From NCBI RefSeq assembly GCF_037975245.1, contig NC_092565.1, forward strand, positions 2,615,499 through 2,679,498: DNA of 64,000 nucleotides, written 5' to 3'. Origin of the DNA: Apostichopus japonicus (taxonomy: Eukaryota; Echinodermata; Holothuroidea; Aspidochirotida; Stichopodidae). A program made the translations under genes and the position numbers. Shown here piece after piece: positions 29,041 through 52,754 of the stretch (position 1 is its first letter; each line of letters starts with the position of its first letter). Under the pieces are notes generated by a model. The model was not told the origin of the DNA. It did not search any database and saw nothing but the letters and a program-made list of their open reading frames with translations.

Positions 29041-29400
29041 CAAAAAAATATGCTCAAGGGGAAGGGGGCGGTCGCCCCCTTCGCCCCCCCCCCCCTTGGC
29101 TACGCGCCTTTATTTATTAGAGCAGGAATTATATAATTCGACGGCCGTTAACATGCGTTTTCAGTGCAGTGCGACTACTGAAGATGTCTTCTCGTCAGGT
29201 TTTTCAGCAACTATAGCCTACTGCCGGTCCGCGGTCAAGGGGTCGTTCATGAATGGTCATCATGGAGATTCGAGACCATTCAGACCAATGATATATTTTT
29301 CACACATGTAATTTTTTTCGACACCCAAAATCCCAGTGGGAGGGCGACTGGGGGCTTTCGTAGGGGGCTGTCGCCCCACGCCCCCGTGGCTACACCACTG
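29041..29400. mobile_element. G/C-rich transposon ends
   Basis: Two related motifs, CCTTGGCTACGCGCC near 29093 and CCGTGGCTACACCACTG near 29384, are each preceded by self-complementary GGGGGCGGTCGCCCCC-like sequence and C-runs. They resemble hAT-type termini elsewhere in the window (GGCTACGCCCCTG). Both are in the same orientation, so complete borders cannot be drawn. Confidence 0.4.
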
Positions 29401-29439
29401 CTCAGACTAAATACTGATTTTTAATATGGCCTTGTAGTC

Positions 29440-30440
29440 ACTGGAACATGATGATAAATTCATTCATCATCAAGCGCCATGGATTATCCTACCACCGTTA
29501 CGCCGATGATATACGGTTGTACACAGAGTATGATCCAACCGACTCGTTGAGCTCTGAAGCAGCTGTGGACAGAGTGCACAACTGCATCATGGACATCAGT
29601 AACTGGCTAACTGTCAATAATCTCAAACTTAACAGTGATAAAACTGAATTACTAAATGTCCCATCCCCCCGTCACCTGTTACGTCACGGTGGTTATTACT
29701 CAATATCGATGGATATTTCATCAGACCATCTCAGTGTGTGAGAGCACTCGGGGTTATTCTCGATGAACATCTCTCAATGGCCAATCAAATATCGAGTGTC
29801 ATCAAATCATGCAACTTCCATCTCCGCAATATAGGGAAGGTCCGCAAGTACCTTACTACAGAAGCCTGCAAGACAGCAGTACAAAGTCTAGTAGTATCTC
29901 GAATGGACTACTGTTGCAGTTTACTCACAGGTGTCCCTGCACACCAAATCCGTAGGCTACAAGTGGTCCAAAATAGAGCGGCTCGCATTATTGCAAGGGT
30001 GAGTCCTCCTGATCACATCTCACCAGTTCTGGCGAATCTGCACTGGATTCCGTGTGACTACAGGGTTAGATTCCGATTCCTGACGTTTGTCTCCACTGCC
30101 TTCACCAGTCGTCACCGGCCTACTTACGTGACCTCATCACTCAGTACCAACCGCGTCGCACACTTCGTTCATCATCTGACAAGTCTATTCTGGCGTCGAA
30201 ACCTTCCAGCAAGAGAATTGGAAACCATGCCTTCAGTCACACTGCTCCTGAACTGTGGAACAAACTCCCGTCAAACATTCGGAATGCATGTTCTGTTTCT
30301 ACCTTTAAGTCTTTGTTGAAAACGCATTACTTCAAGGAAGTCTATGGTTAATTGTTGTATAGTTTACTTGTTTTTTTTCAGCGCATTGAGCCTCGGAATA
30401 TTGCGCTCTATAAGTACTGGTGTAATAATAATAATAAATA
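29440..30440 (+). pseudogene. CR1/L2-like LINE remnant (RT palm to 3' end)
   Basis: From 29448 the plus strand encodes YADDIRLY (RT motif C) and WLTVNNLKLNSDKTEL. From 29738 it continues in another frame with LGVILDEHLSM and LQVVQNRAARI, then LHWIPCDYRVRFR. A further frame change gives AFSHTAPELWNKLPSNIR and ends in a stop at ~30352. The tail holds CGCATTGAGCCTCG and GCGCTCTATAAG and finishes in AAT repeats, the 3' structure of CR1/L2-clade LINEs. At least two frameshifts and the missing 5' part make it a dead, 5'-truncated copy. Confidence 0.85.
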
Positions 30441-30539
30441 TTAGGTTTGAGAGAAATCAAGAGAAATAAACGTTTAAAGAAACAAAAATAGGGGTGTTAA
30501 AGAAAATGTTATCGACTTTTTCCCGTTGTATTTCTTCAG

Positions 30540-33500
30540 GTACCATACTGCGTACATTCTTCCAGACCAACATGAACTCACACAGCGTGGGTACACCAGA
30601 ACTAGGACCCGACGAAAGACAGTTAAACTTTGCGATCAAAGATGCAGCATCCGGTGTCATGATTCTTTCTGAGTCTTCATCATTAAGCGGAGCTCATTAT
30701 GAAATCGGTATGGTATATATAGTAGGTCAGCTTTGGAGTAAGAAGTGAATACCTTGAGCTTAAATCAACAATTTTTTAAGGGGGGGGGGGCTGTGGGGTT
30801 GGTAGTTTTGTCAAATCTTAACTTCTTGCTCAGAGTAAGATGACAACTATTTGTACAGAGATGTCCTCTTTTTTATATTTATCACCCATTTAAAACAAAA
30901 AGTATTCATTTAAAAAAGTATAAAATTCAGTGAGCAATAAATTAAAGGTTCCATTTGATGATGAAATTCTCATCACTGCTTATAACAGTGTTACTCATAT
31001 TGCAAAAGAACAAGAAGGAAAAGATAATAACAAAAGTTTATTTGAGTTATTAAATGAACTTTTAATGAGTTAATAGCAAGTGAACTGTATCAAATTTAAC
31101 AATGGGATTATAGAGGAACATTAAAATTTTAATAATCAAGTTTTAAAAAAAATCAAACTGTGAGAAATTTTTACAATTGAAAAACAATCTGATGAGAACT
31201 GCAAGCCTGAATCAACTAGAGTTCAATCTGTTCACTAAACTTATCAGTAACTCTCCTTTTTTCTTCTTTTTTTTTTACTGAAATCGGTGCCGAAAGTAAT
31301 ATGGAATCCATTATCAAATATGGAGGAAGTATTCTTGTTGAGGTAGATACTATTGACATATTGGATTCTGACAATTACGTCGAGTTCTGGATCTCGTCTA
31401 GAAGTGGAGCAATCAGAGTAGGAAAAGTTGGCTCCCTTGAGTTTATGTCATGGCAAGGCTCTCTGCCCGAAATAAGATTTGCATTCTTTGAAAGTGGAAT
31501 CCATTCAGCCAGTAACATTTATTACTGGTTTGTGTTCAAATACTACTACTTCTCACAAGCAAGAGGTAAATTTTCTCCCTTTACCCTTTCTGTTTATATC
31601 TTTAGATGTTGGGGTGCATTATATTTACTCTTGAGAATTATTACAAGGCATACTGTCAAAAGTATAAAGATACAGAGGTTGGGGAGGGGGTTGCAGTAAC
31701 AGTGCAGCGAGGCTCACGTAGGAATATAATCATGTGTGCTCCTCCTCCTTTTTTACATGCAATAGGCACTTCTGATGTGCCGAAGATATTTTCCAATTGT
31801 TGGAATATTAATACTAATATTAAGGCTGAACAACGCTATCATCTCTTATTCATCTCTTACTTAATCTTCCGGACAAATAAAGAATTCTTTGCTTTTGATC
31901 TGGGAGATCATGATTAGACAAGAAAAAGTGCTCCTTGAATAAGTTTGATCTGTTAAAAGCTTTAATATGTACGTAAAAAGTAATTTACACCACTTCTCAT
32001 TTAACTGTCTCCTATACTTCAGCACTCGGATCTACCCTAGCCTAAAAACTGGTAACATTCTTGTTTTGTAGCCTCCCCCCCCCCTCCTCCACACACCCAA
32101 TAACCTCCTCTAAAGTCATTATCTTACGTCCAAAATGTATGTAAACAAGTATTTTACTCTAGTTAAACTGTACTTTAAGAAGTGGACTGCATGTTTTTTT
32201 CCCTCAATCACAGGAGAATTAGAAATTAAATATAAATAGTCAAAAATCACATTGTAAACCGTGCACACATGGACATTCATAGAATAGTCGGGACCATTTT
32301 GCATGTATTTTGTAGCATTTTAACCAATTTTTGATAAACAGACTGACGGAGAGGTATTGATCGCTTTATCGCCAACTAAGGGAGATGCCGATGGCATGAT
32401 AGAAATAGGTAAACTAAAGTGAATAAAATTACCAATATATTTGAATTGCTTTTCTCTATTTTTTCTTTTTGTATTGTTTTGTGGACTGGAAAACTTGAAA
32501 CTTTTCTGACAGTTCCATTTTCGCAAGAAATTAAAACGAAAAGGAAAGTGGTTTCAATTATTTCAGCCGATATCTTTAAACATTGGGAACGTGATGACTA
32601 AAATTTGAAAGATTTGAAACATTTCTTTAACCAGCCTATGTAATAATGTGTATCTCTCCATTCAATATGCAATCAAATTGACATTGTCACATTTCGTGAA
32701 GTTTCTGTCCTTTTAGATATTAGATAAAATTCTTTGGAGTTTCAATCGACTTTGTCTGTTTTTCCCCCATGTTTTTATAATTTATACTCTACCGCAACAA
32801 TGATAACTCATTTATGGACATAATTTTGTAACAGGTATAGAGCTCTTGGAATGGCTCGAGCCATCTTTGTCCGGGATTGTCGAGACTGCAGTTACCTGAA
32901 ACACGCATATCATGAGACAGATTTAGTTAGCTCGGACACAGAGAGGCACTTAGTGAATACCGTTGTAGATGTCACCATTAGAGTTTTCGAGTTTTCGAGT
33001 GATTCAATTGAAAAGAATATGGAACCAAGAAGGTGGGAGGGAACATTTAAAAACCAAAGTAATGGAATGGTGGGGAAATCCGTTTTAGGGAGATAAGCAT
33101 GCATTTATTTTGTGTTGAATAATCGCTTGCTCCTGTTTCTTTTTATAATATCTACGTTATTGCTCCAGAGGGAGAGAACATGATTGAAGTACGAACATGC
33201 AGAGGATGTCCCTCTCTGGCTTCATACGGCGGAGATGTGAGTCTCCCATTCAGCATTGTGGTTGATAGAGTAAATAGGTGTATGTAAAATAATTCACACT
33301 TCAAAACCCATGATTATGAGTTAGGTAGATGGCGCTTATATCAGAAAATGCCTTTTGCCATATATAACTTATAGAATGGCGGCCTTACAGTTTGGGGGCT
33401 AAGGGCCTACTGGGTCATTTAGTTTGGTTTCAACATGCTTATTTTCTCTTCTATAGAATGCACCCGTAATCATCAGCGGGGCAGGTGGGGCATAGGAATG

Positions 33501-36500
33501 ACAACCTTGTGTTCACATTTTAGAACGTGTGTTCACATTCTTAACTCATGTTCACTTTGTGTTAGACACTATGTGAACATTCTAACCTTTTGTTCACTTG
33601 TGGTAAACATTTAGTCCAGGAGCCCAGAAGGTTTATTCAGCTGAAGAGGTACAAAAGGTTTGGTGGCCTGATTGTGTTGGTAGGTGACCAAGCTTCAATA
33701 AAATGTGTTGCTGCCGGGGCACACCCTGCATGGTAGGTGAGGGGGTCACAAAATAAGGGGGCAAAATATGCTTTTATTTAGCTGAAGAGGTACAAGCACG
33801 CAAGTTTGTGGGTTTTATACCCAGGAGGGTACCTTGCATCATGGTGGCAATGACAGCAATATCTGACTGCATGGGGCCCCAGACAGTAGCCCAAAAGGGG
33901 CCCGCCCATATGGTATTATTCAGCTGAAAAGGTACAAGGGTGAATTCTTTTGCATTTGAACTATTACACATTGGGGTGTACTAAAACACTAATGACAGTA
34001 ACTTTGTCCTGCATAAGGGCCCAAACAGTAGCCCTAAGAATGGGCCATGCGGTACAACCAGCTGTTGGCTTATTTATCTAGCTGAAAAGGTACATGAACA
34101 AAACTTGTTGGATACTGCTCCCAGCAAGACTAATTACATTGCTGTAGCAACAACAGCAATATCTGACTGCATGGGGCAAGAAAACAGTAGCCCAAAAGAG
34201 GCCCGCCCATATGGTATTATTCAGCTGAAAAGGTACAAGGGTAGATCCTTTTGCATTTGAACTATTACACGTTGTGGTGTACTAAAACACTAATGACAGT
34301 AACTTTGTCCTGCATAGGGGCCCAAACAGTAGCCCTAAGAATGGGCCATGCGGTACAACCAGCTGTTGGCTAATTTATCTAGCTGAAAAGGTACATGAAC
34401 AAAACTTGTTGGATACTGCTCCCAGCAAGACTAGTAATTACATTGCTGTAGCAACAACAGCAATATCTGACTGCACCGGGCCCCAGACAGTAGCCCAAAA
34501 GAGGCCCGCCCATATGGTATTATTCAGCTGAAAAGGTACAAGGGTAGATCCTTTTGCATTTGAACTATTACACGTTGTGGTGTACTAAAACACTAATGAC
34601 AGTAACTTTGTCCTGCATAGGGGCCCAAACAGTAGCCCTAAGAATGGGCCATGCGGTACAACCAGCTGTTGGCTAATTTATCTAGCTGAAAAGGTACATG
34701 AACAAAACTTGTTGGATACTGCTCCCAGCAAGACTAATTACATTGCTGTAGCAACAACAGCAATATCTGACTGCATGGGGCCCCAGACAGTAGCCCAAAC
34801 GAGGCCCGCCCATATGGTATTATTCAGCTGAAAAGGTACAAGGGTAGATCCTTTTGCATTTGAACTATTACACGTTGTGGTGTACTAAAACACTAATGAC
34901 AGTAACTTTGTCCTGCATAGGGGCCCAAACAGTAGCCCTAAGAATGGGCCATGCGGTACAACCAGCTGTTGGCTAATTTATCTAGCTGAAAAGGTACATG
35001 AACAAAACTTGTTGGATACTGCTCCCAGCAAGACTAATTACATTGCTGTAGCAACAACAGCAATATCTGACTGCATGGGGCAAGAAAACAGTAGCCCAAA
35101 AGAGGCCCCGCCCACGTGGTATTATTCAGCTGAAAAGGTACAAGGGTGAATTCTTTTGCATTTGAACTATTACACATTGGGGTGTACTAAAACACTAATG
35201 ACAGTAACTTTGTCCTGCATATATGCGCAAACAGTAACCTTAAAGATAGGCCCTGCAGCCCAACCAGCTGTTAGCTTATTTCCGTACCTGAACAGGTACA
35301 TAAACAAAACGTCTTAGATACCGCTTCGAGCAAGACTAACTCTATTGCTGCAGTAATGACAGCATATCTGCCTGCATGGGGCAAGACGGTGGATAACAAT
35401 TAAATGATCAAATCGTGGTGACTACAAATTCTTCTGTTTCTCAAATACTCATTAGTTTAGCTATAAAATTCTAGTTAAGGGGGTACCTTCACAAAAATAA
35501 TTACATCTGCTGGTTTCCACATTTCTAGCAATTGCCATAAATAACTATATCCCATCCCTTTCAATTGACAAGCTTCCCTTTTCCAAAACAATATTATTTT
35601 ATTCATATTTTGAGGATTTTCGGGTAGTATTTATAATTAGGGCCAAGCTGGATGCACTCGGGCTACGCCCTCGTGCATCGCTTGCGTTATTATAAAAGTA
35701 TCTGTGTTTAATCACGGTAGTCTAATTAACCCCCGATCGTGCATTATCCTATAGATAAACCCACGCTGACCGTTGATTAACTCTGTTCATTCATACCTTA
35801 TGATATTTGTCGATAAAAAGGCAAAAAATACAAACATTTTTTAGCAGATTTGATAAAAGTGTTACCCGTAGAATTAGTTTATTAACTACCAAAACAACAA
35901 TGCACATGTGCAAAATAATAAAAAAAACGCCCAAATGATCACGAATATTCAAAATAATTTTACGGCTATCAGTATAAAAAATGCATCAAACATGGAAATG
36001 GAATCAATAAGAAAGATTATAGATTAACATGAACACAAATATTTACATGGACAGTTAATCAACATTCTTCGTACTTCCATAGCAACCGCGCCTCTCGGAA
36101 CATATAGGGCCTAGGCCTACGTACGTATATCATATCCCACATATACGTACGTACGTTCACATGTATGTCAACGAACGAGTGGACGGAAAATCTAGTCCAG
36201 CATAGTGTAACTTTGTGTTGAATTATACGGTCAGTTTATTCATTATGAAATATATGAAATTAAACAGTTGAACTAGCTTAACGTTAGGCCTAGTTGAGAA
36301 TTTCTTGTCTAGATCGATTATTTTGTTTTTAGGAAAACATTCACCAGGCCAGCGCTTTCTATGTCGTAAATAATCATTATACTGTGACATACATCAACAC
36401 AATAGAACGGGCAGAAAGGTAACATTCTCTATTGACAAGAACTTATGGATTTCATAGTTATTATGTAATAAAACCCATCTGTTTGCAGTGGTTAAAAACA

Positions 36501-39500
36501 AAACTTCCACCATACCCTGGAGCAACATTTCATCTGCTTGACATGTACAAAACCTGTAACCCAGAACCTGTGAGGCTGTTGAACATTGATGTAGTTTTAA
36601 TATTTGGCCTTTTCTTGGTTGACCCTAACATGTAATATTGTTTGGCAAAAAAATTACTGCAAAATATTACTCGCTAAGTCAACTGCTGTATTTTCCATGT
36701 TCTGCTGTGACAATGGACAACAATAATGCCAACAGCTTACATTTCAGAAAATTCCACTGACTTACAGTACTTCTTACTTTTCTGTACATGAATTCGTAAC
36801 TTTTGTTCCTATCTATGGGCATCTAGTAACACTCCTTCGTTATAATCCTGTGTGCTAAACTTTATGTTATCAAAATTATACAAATATTAGTGAAATAGCA
36901 TGCATGGGAGTAAGCAGGTGGCTGTACGTTTGATCTTATAAAGCAAATCAATGTTGCCTAAGATATACAAAATGGTGTCATATTGACTGTTTACGGTACA
37001 TTATCCTAGTGTACATGTATTATGGATGTTACTATATGTTATCATTTTAACCAAAAATGTAAATATGTTATTTCAGCAAGTGACGATGTTAACATGCCTT
37101 CATGTGATTATCACTGATAAATCATTACGATCAATGATTGAGCAATTTGAATCAAAGTATATCAGTACAATGCTACAACGATGGAGACCAACTTAAGACC
37201 AGTTAATTAGGGCCAATGCAATGTTTTAGGTCATTCTGAAAGATACAATTCTGGCTACACAAAGTATATTAAATTATATTTCAAAAAGTGCACCTATCAT
37301 AGCGTTCAGGTATGGCATTCACAGTTTTGAATTGCCTCGTAATCCACTTATAAGGTACGTTACACTGGAGTTCTAACGAAGAAGACAAATAACGATGTTA
37401 ACCAGGTCCAATAAATCATAAACCTCCTGTAATTATATTATTTCTGTTTTCTCTCACTGCTCGTCCAATCGTGGCAAGATACAATAAACATGAAAGGAGG
37501 GGCCATGTTGGGCTATATTGTCTGGGCCCCAGTGCAGAACGAAGTTGGTGTAATTGGTAGACCTACTTGGGTAAACCTAAATGTATCAGCATCAATGCTG
37601 AAAGATTCACCATTGTACTACTTTGACTGAATAACACCAAACGGGCCTTTCGGGACCACTGTCTGGAGCCCCATGCAAGCAAATATTGCTGTTATTGCTA
37701 TAATAATATAACAAATATTGCTAGGGCCAGTCTCCAACAAGTTGAATTTATGTACCTTCTACTAAATCAGTCAAAGACTGATAAGGCAGCAGGGCCTATT
37801 TTTAGAGCTACTGTTTGGGCCCCTATGCAGGACAAAGATACTGTCATTAGTATTTTAGTATACCCCAATGTGTATTAGTTCAAATGCAAAGGGATCTACC
37901 CTTTTGGGCCACTGTCTTGGGCCCAATGCAGGCACATATTGCTGTTATTGCTACATCAAAGTAATTAGTCTTGCTGGGAGCAGTATTCAACAAGTTTTGT
38001 TTATGTACCTGTTCAGCTAGAAAAATTAGCTAACCACTGGTTGGGCCGAAGGGCCTATCTTTAGGGTTACTGTTTGGGCCCCTATGAAGGACAAAGTTAC
38101 TGTCATTAGTGTTTGAGTATACCCCAATGTGTAATAGTTCAAATGCAAAAGGATCTACCCTTGTACCTTTTCAGCTGAATAATACCACGTGGGCGGGGCC
38201 TCTTTTGGGCTACTGTTTTCTTGCCCCATGCAGTCAGATATTGCTGTTGTTGCTACAGCAATGTAATTACTAGTCTTGCTGGGAGCAGTATCCAACAAGT
38301 TTTGTTCATGTACCTTTTCAGCTAGATAAATTAGCCAACAGCTGGTTGTACCGCATGGCCCATTCTTAGGGCTACTGTTTGGGCCCCTATGCAGGACAAA
38401 GTTACTGTCATTAGTGTTTTAGTACACCACAACGTGTAATAGTTCAAATGCAAAAGGATCTACCCTTGTACCTTTTCAGCTGAATAATACCATATGGGCG
38501 GGCCTCTTTTGGGCTACTGTTTTCTTGCCCCATGCAGTCAGATATTGCTGTTGTTGCTACAGCAATGTAATTAGTCTTGCTGGGAGCAGTATCCAACAAG
38601 TTTTGTTCATGTACCTTTTCAGCTAGATAAATAAGCCAACAGCTGGTTGTACCGCATGGCCCATTCTTAGGGCTACTGTTTGGGCCCTTATGCAGGACAA
38701 AGTTACTGTCATTAGTGTTTTAGTACACCCCAATGTGTAATAGTTCAAATGCAAAAGAATTCACCCTTGTACCTTTTCAGCTGAATAATACCATATGGGC
38801 GGGCCCCTTTTGGGCTACTGTCTGGGGCCCCATGCAGTCAGATATTGCTGTCATTGCCACCATGATGCAAGGTACCCTCCTGGGTATAAAACCCACAAAC
38901 TTGCGTGCTTGTACCTCTTCAGCTAAATAAAAGCATATTTTGCCCCCTTATTTTGTGACCCCCTCACCTACCATGCAGGGTGTGCCCCGGCAGCAACACA
39001 TTTTATTGAAGCTTGGTCACCTACCAACACAATCAGGCCACCAAACCTTTTGTACCTCTTCAGCTGAATAAACCTTCTGGGCTCCTGGACTATTTGTGTG
39101 CACACTGCAAATTGTGTTGAACGTTATGTTCACATAGTGGTAAATCTGTGTTCACATTTTACTCTGTTTACATTTTAATTAGTTGGTGATGCACTTTTTG
39201 AGACTATAGGGCACACTAGAAAAACTGGGTCAGTAAGCTTGACTTCAACAGTGTTTTGAATTTCTCTGTTCAAGAATGGACAAGTGACCTTGGGTGAGGT
39301 AGATGGTGATAAGATCAGAAACTAGAATTTGTCATCCATATAGCTTCAATTACTTGAGCACTGTTTGAAAGAAAGGGGGGGGGGGGGGCTATTATAAGCA
39401 TGATGGGTCATATATATGATTTGGATTCAAGATTGTTGGTTTTTTACTCGTGTTTTCATAGAACGGACCCAGGATCATGAGCGAGGCTGAAGGCGCCAAG

Positions 39501-39699
39501 ATTTGGATCTTGGTAACAGACTCTGAAAAACAGATCGGTAGCTTCACCATTGAGGAGAGTAACGGTGGCAGGACTATGCATGGTGGGAATGCATTCCTGA
39601 CATATCCTAACAACACTGGACTCCAAGCTATCAACTTTGGCATCGCTGTTGGCCAAGGAGTAGAATCACACTGGTTGCTCTATTCATACACAGATTAAA
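30540..39699 (+). CDS. Methyltransf_FA-domain protein, partial gene model (4 exon pieces)
   Basis: Pieces are 30540-30709, 31280-31565, 33169-33236 and 39462-39699. Pieces 1-2 match the farnesoic-acid O-methyltransferase-like domain: LNFAIKDAASGVMILSE, YEIG, then ILDSDNYVEFWISSRSGAIRVGK and EIRFAFFESG. Piece 2 ends phase 1 (AGAG|GTAAAT). It joins in frame to piece 3 (CCAG|AG, MIEVRTCRGCPSLASYGGD), which ends phase 0 and joins piece 4 (NGPRIMSEAEGAKIWILV to LLYSYTD, stop TAA). Pieces 3-4 look like a second, shorter copy of the beta-sandwich fold. Despite the name, such domains mostly bind ligands and are not proven enzymes. The 5' exons are not found. The junction of pieces 1 and 2 lacks a normal acceptor (see findings), and the last intron holds the large palindrome. 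The gene may be damaged. Confidence 0.5.
33297..33500 (+). pseudogene. Truncated duplicate of the last-exon start and its intron
   Basis: After a CTATAG acceptor, 33457 reads NAPVIISGAGGA and then a stop. This parallels NGPRIMSEAEGA at the start of the last exon (39462). The intron just upstream is also alike: GGTAGATGG..A..ATCAGAAA at 33324 and 39298, and TGGGTCAT at 33411 and 39404. So ~200 bp is present twice in direct orientation, one copy on each side of the palindrome. The left copy lacks the rest of the exon. Confidence 0.6.
33612..39092. repeat. 5.5-kb palindrome with tandem-repeat arms
   Basis: The left arm (33612 to ~35395) and right arm (~37500 to 39092) are inverted copies around a ~2.1-kb unique spacer. 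The outermost ~250 bp is non-repetitive, starting TAGTCCAGGAGCCCAGAAG. Inside lie tandem units of ~300 bp, each made of two halves that begin with AGCTGAAAAGGTACA. The left arm has five such units. The right arm has three good and two degenerate ones. Mirror segments such as 33774-33971 and 38733-38930 encode identical 65-codon strings and look base-identical, so the outer arms are very young or kept alike by gene conversion. The inner units are diverged. No transposase is seen, and no clear target duplication. Confidence 0.88.
35396..37499. other. Unique spacer at the centre of the palindrome
   Basis: AT-rich DNA without a convincing gene. A small palindrome of ACGTACGTATA units lies at 36117-36158, and GGGCTACGCCCTCG is at 35661. 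The 67-codon frame at 36432-36635 has no recognisable domain. Confidence 0.45.
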
Positions 39700-41276
39700 G
39701 TTATGGACTCGGTGAGCTAACGACGAAAATTTTTCATTTGGTGCTCTTTTACTTTTTCTTACTCTGATATCATTTTCGAGGAGAGGAGTGGAGTTGCATG
39801 GGGGGGGGGGGGGGTTGTTGTCATACTACGTTAATTCCCACTTTGTAACGGCAAACAAGAAATTATTAGATTTGAAAAAACATCAGGATATTATGAGCCA
39901 TATACTATATATAGTCTGAAAATGTTTGGAGATTATTGAAAAGTCTGTAATGGTAGATTCTGTCAGCTTCCGTACTTTTTCAAAAGCTTAATTTACTATT
40001 TAAAAGAGTAATTTGTTATACTGTGACTTGAAGTTCTGCTTTCAAGGATTTGACACAAGCAGCCATTAAAATGGGATTTTCGTAAACCTTTTCTAATTAG
40101 GAAATGTTTGGGTGGGGGTAATAGAGTCTAGTCACAACACTCCTCGCACAACACTTGACACTCCTCACACAACACTTGATTCCTAAGAACAACGGTTATG
40201 CAGGGTGTATACATCCCAGTAAAAACATTTCTTGTCTTTTATTGTCTTTTCACAGATATTGGAACTACAACAATATTTTCTTAACTGACGGAGACCCTTT
40301 AACTACTGACAAAACATTAAGCAAAATACCGAGAGTATAAGCAGACCCAAGAATGTAGAGATCTTAAACCAAGTTTAAATTTTACGGCATGAAATGTCTA
40401 AAAAATTCAAACAAAATATGTGAAAATGTACTTTAATTATAATAATTTTTTAATAAGTTGGATGATATTTTGCGAATGGAACTTGTTACAACAACTATCT
40501 TTAGACAATGACAAGTATACCATAAGACAATAAAAAAGAACAAAAGAAGACACGACGAGAAAAGATCTTTTGTTCTCTCATTGTAAAATGCAACAGGTTT
40601 GGCGTGGGAGGGGGGGTGGGTGAGGGAGGGAGAGAGGGTAAGTTAAGTTTTCATTAAACAATCAGGAAGATGAGTTTTATTCTTACCAGTTAAGAACTCA
40701 TTTCTCCAATATCAGTGCAATACATTATTTAAAACTTGCCGCCAGTGCCTTATATAAATATATGAAAACAATTAATATCAGGAAATGTAAATCCAAATTT
40801 GAACCGTCTCCAAAATAAATCTTTTCCCCAGCAATATTAAATCTATTGTTTTGTACTTTTTATTCCCATCATTTAGTTTCTTGTTTACTCCTTTTTGTGC
40901 TTTGTTTGTTTAGGGCTTTAAATATGACTTTCAACTGCGTTATATTCACCCATGTATTGTTTCAGTTTAATCGTAAAATTAAGTCTTTGGTTGATTAATA
41001 TCTCAGGCAGTTTTCTGTTCACGGTTTTTGTATATAGAATTATGTTGATCATAAAAAATGAAAAACACCATAACAGTGCTTAATTCAATCAGGCTATCAG
41101 GTAATAATACAGTACTTGGCCTCTATGCGTCTCATTTGAAACATCCCATTTGGGTGTATAGCCACGTAATCCCAACTTTATTTTAAAGGTCGACAGCTCA
41201 GTTGTAATTTCGTCACGATGTTCTGATGGAAGTTCCATCATTTGTTCTGAGAAATAGTCAAATAGCTTACAATAGC
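39700..41276. other. Spacer between two convergent genes
   Basis: No exon seen. It contains the 3' flank of the plus-strand Methyltransf_FA gene and the 3' flank of the minus-strand acyltransferase. A G-run lies at 39800-39814 and a GGGAGGG-rich patch at 40607-40637. Confidence 0.5.
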
Positions 41277-51602
<10,326 letters not shown>

Positions 51603-51705
51603 CTGCAAAAGGACGGAACATTTAAAACGTTTTACATGACAATTTACGTGGTAGTTATTAGTTGTTGTCAATTGAAAACTTTATGTACGCGAAGAGCGAT
51701 TGAGT

Positions 51706-52330
<625 letters not shown>

Positions 52331-52754
52331 TAAATTGTTATGCCGACACGTATGCAGCCAACTTAACTTAATAAGTACATCATAATTCTTAAAATAGTGC
52401 TGTATAGCTAGGCAATACATGATTACACTTCGTGACCAAATCATTGACACATTGTAATTCCAAAGCAAAAATCAAGTTACATTTATAAAGGCAAATCATA
52501 CCTCCCGACCAACTAAAAGATAGTCACTTCTTTAAACCCCTCCTGAACAAACCATCAGATATCCATACGTAATTCGTAGAAACATATTAGAATAACCTGT
52601 TAAACAATATTGCTCACAAGTTTTAAAATATTGCACCATTTTTATCTTTGCACCATATTTTATCACACTTTCTCTAAGAGGGTTCGCCTCTCTCCTTTTG
52701 ACCTGCCTGACCGACAATTGTTTGTTTTTAGTAGCACTCTTAGTCTTTTTTCTT

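Noticed and set aside
32837-33096. 81-codon plus-strand frame (FVRDCRDCSYL) considered as an exon of the Methyltransf_FA gene
   Set aside because: Its phase does not fit the preceding exon after the AACAG acceptor, whereas exon 33169-33236 joins directly in phase. No good donor ends it.
33774-38930. Two identical 65-codon frames starting MCNSSNAKEF
   Set aside because: They are mirror images in the palindrome arms and built from a tandem repeat; no splice sites, domain or start context supports a gene.
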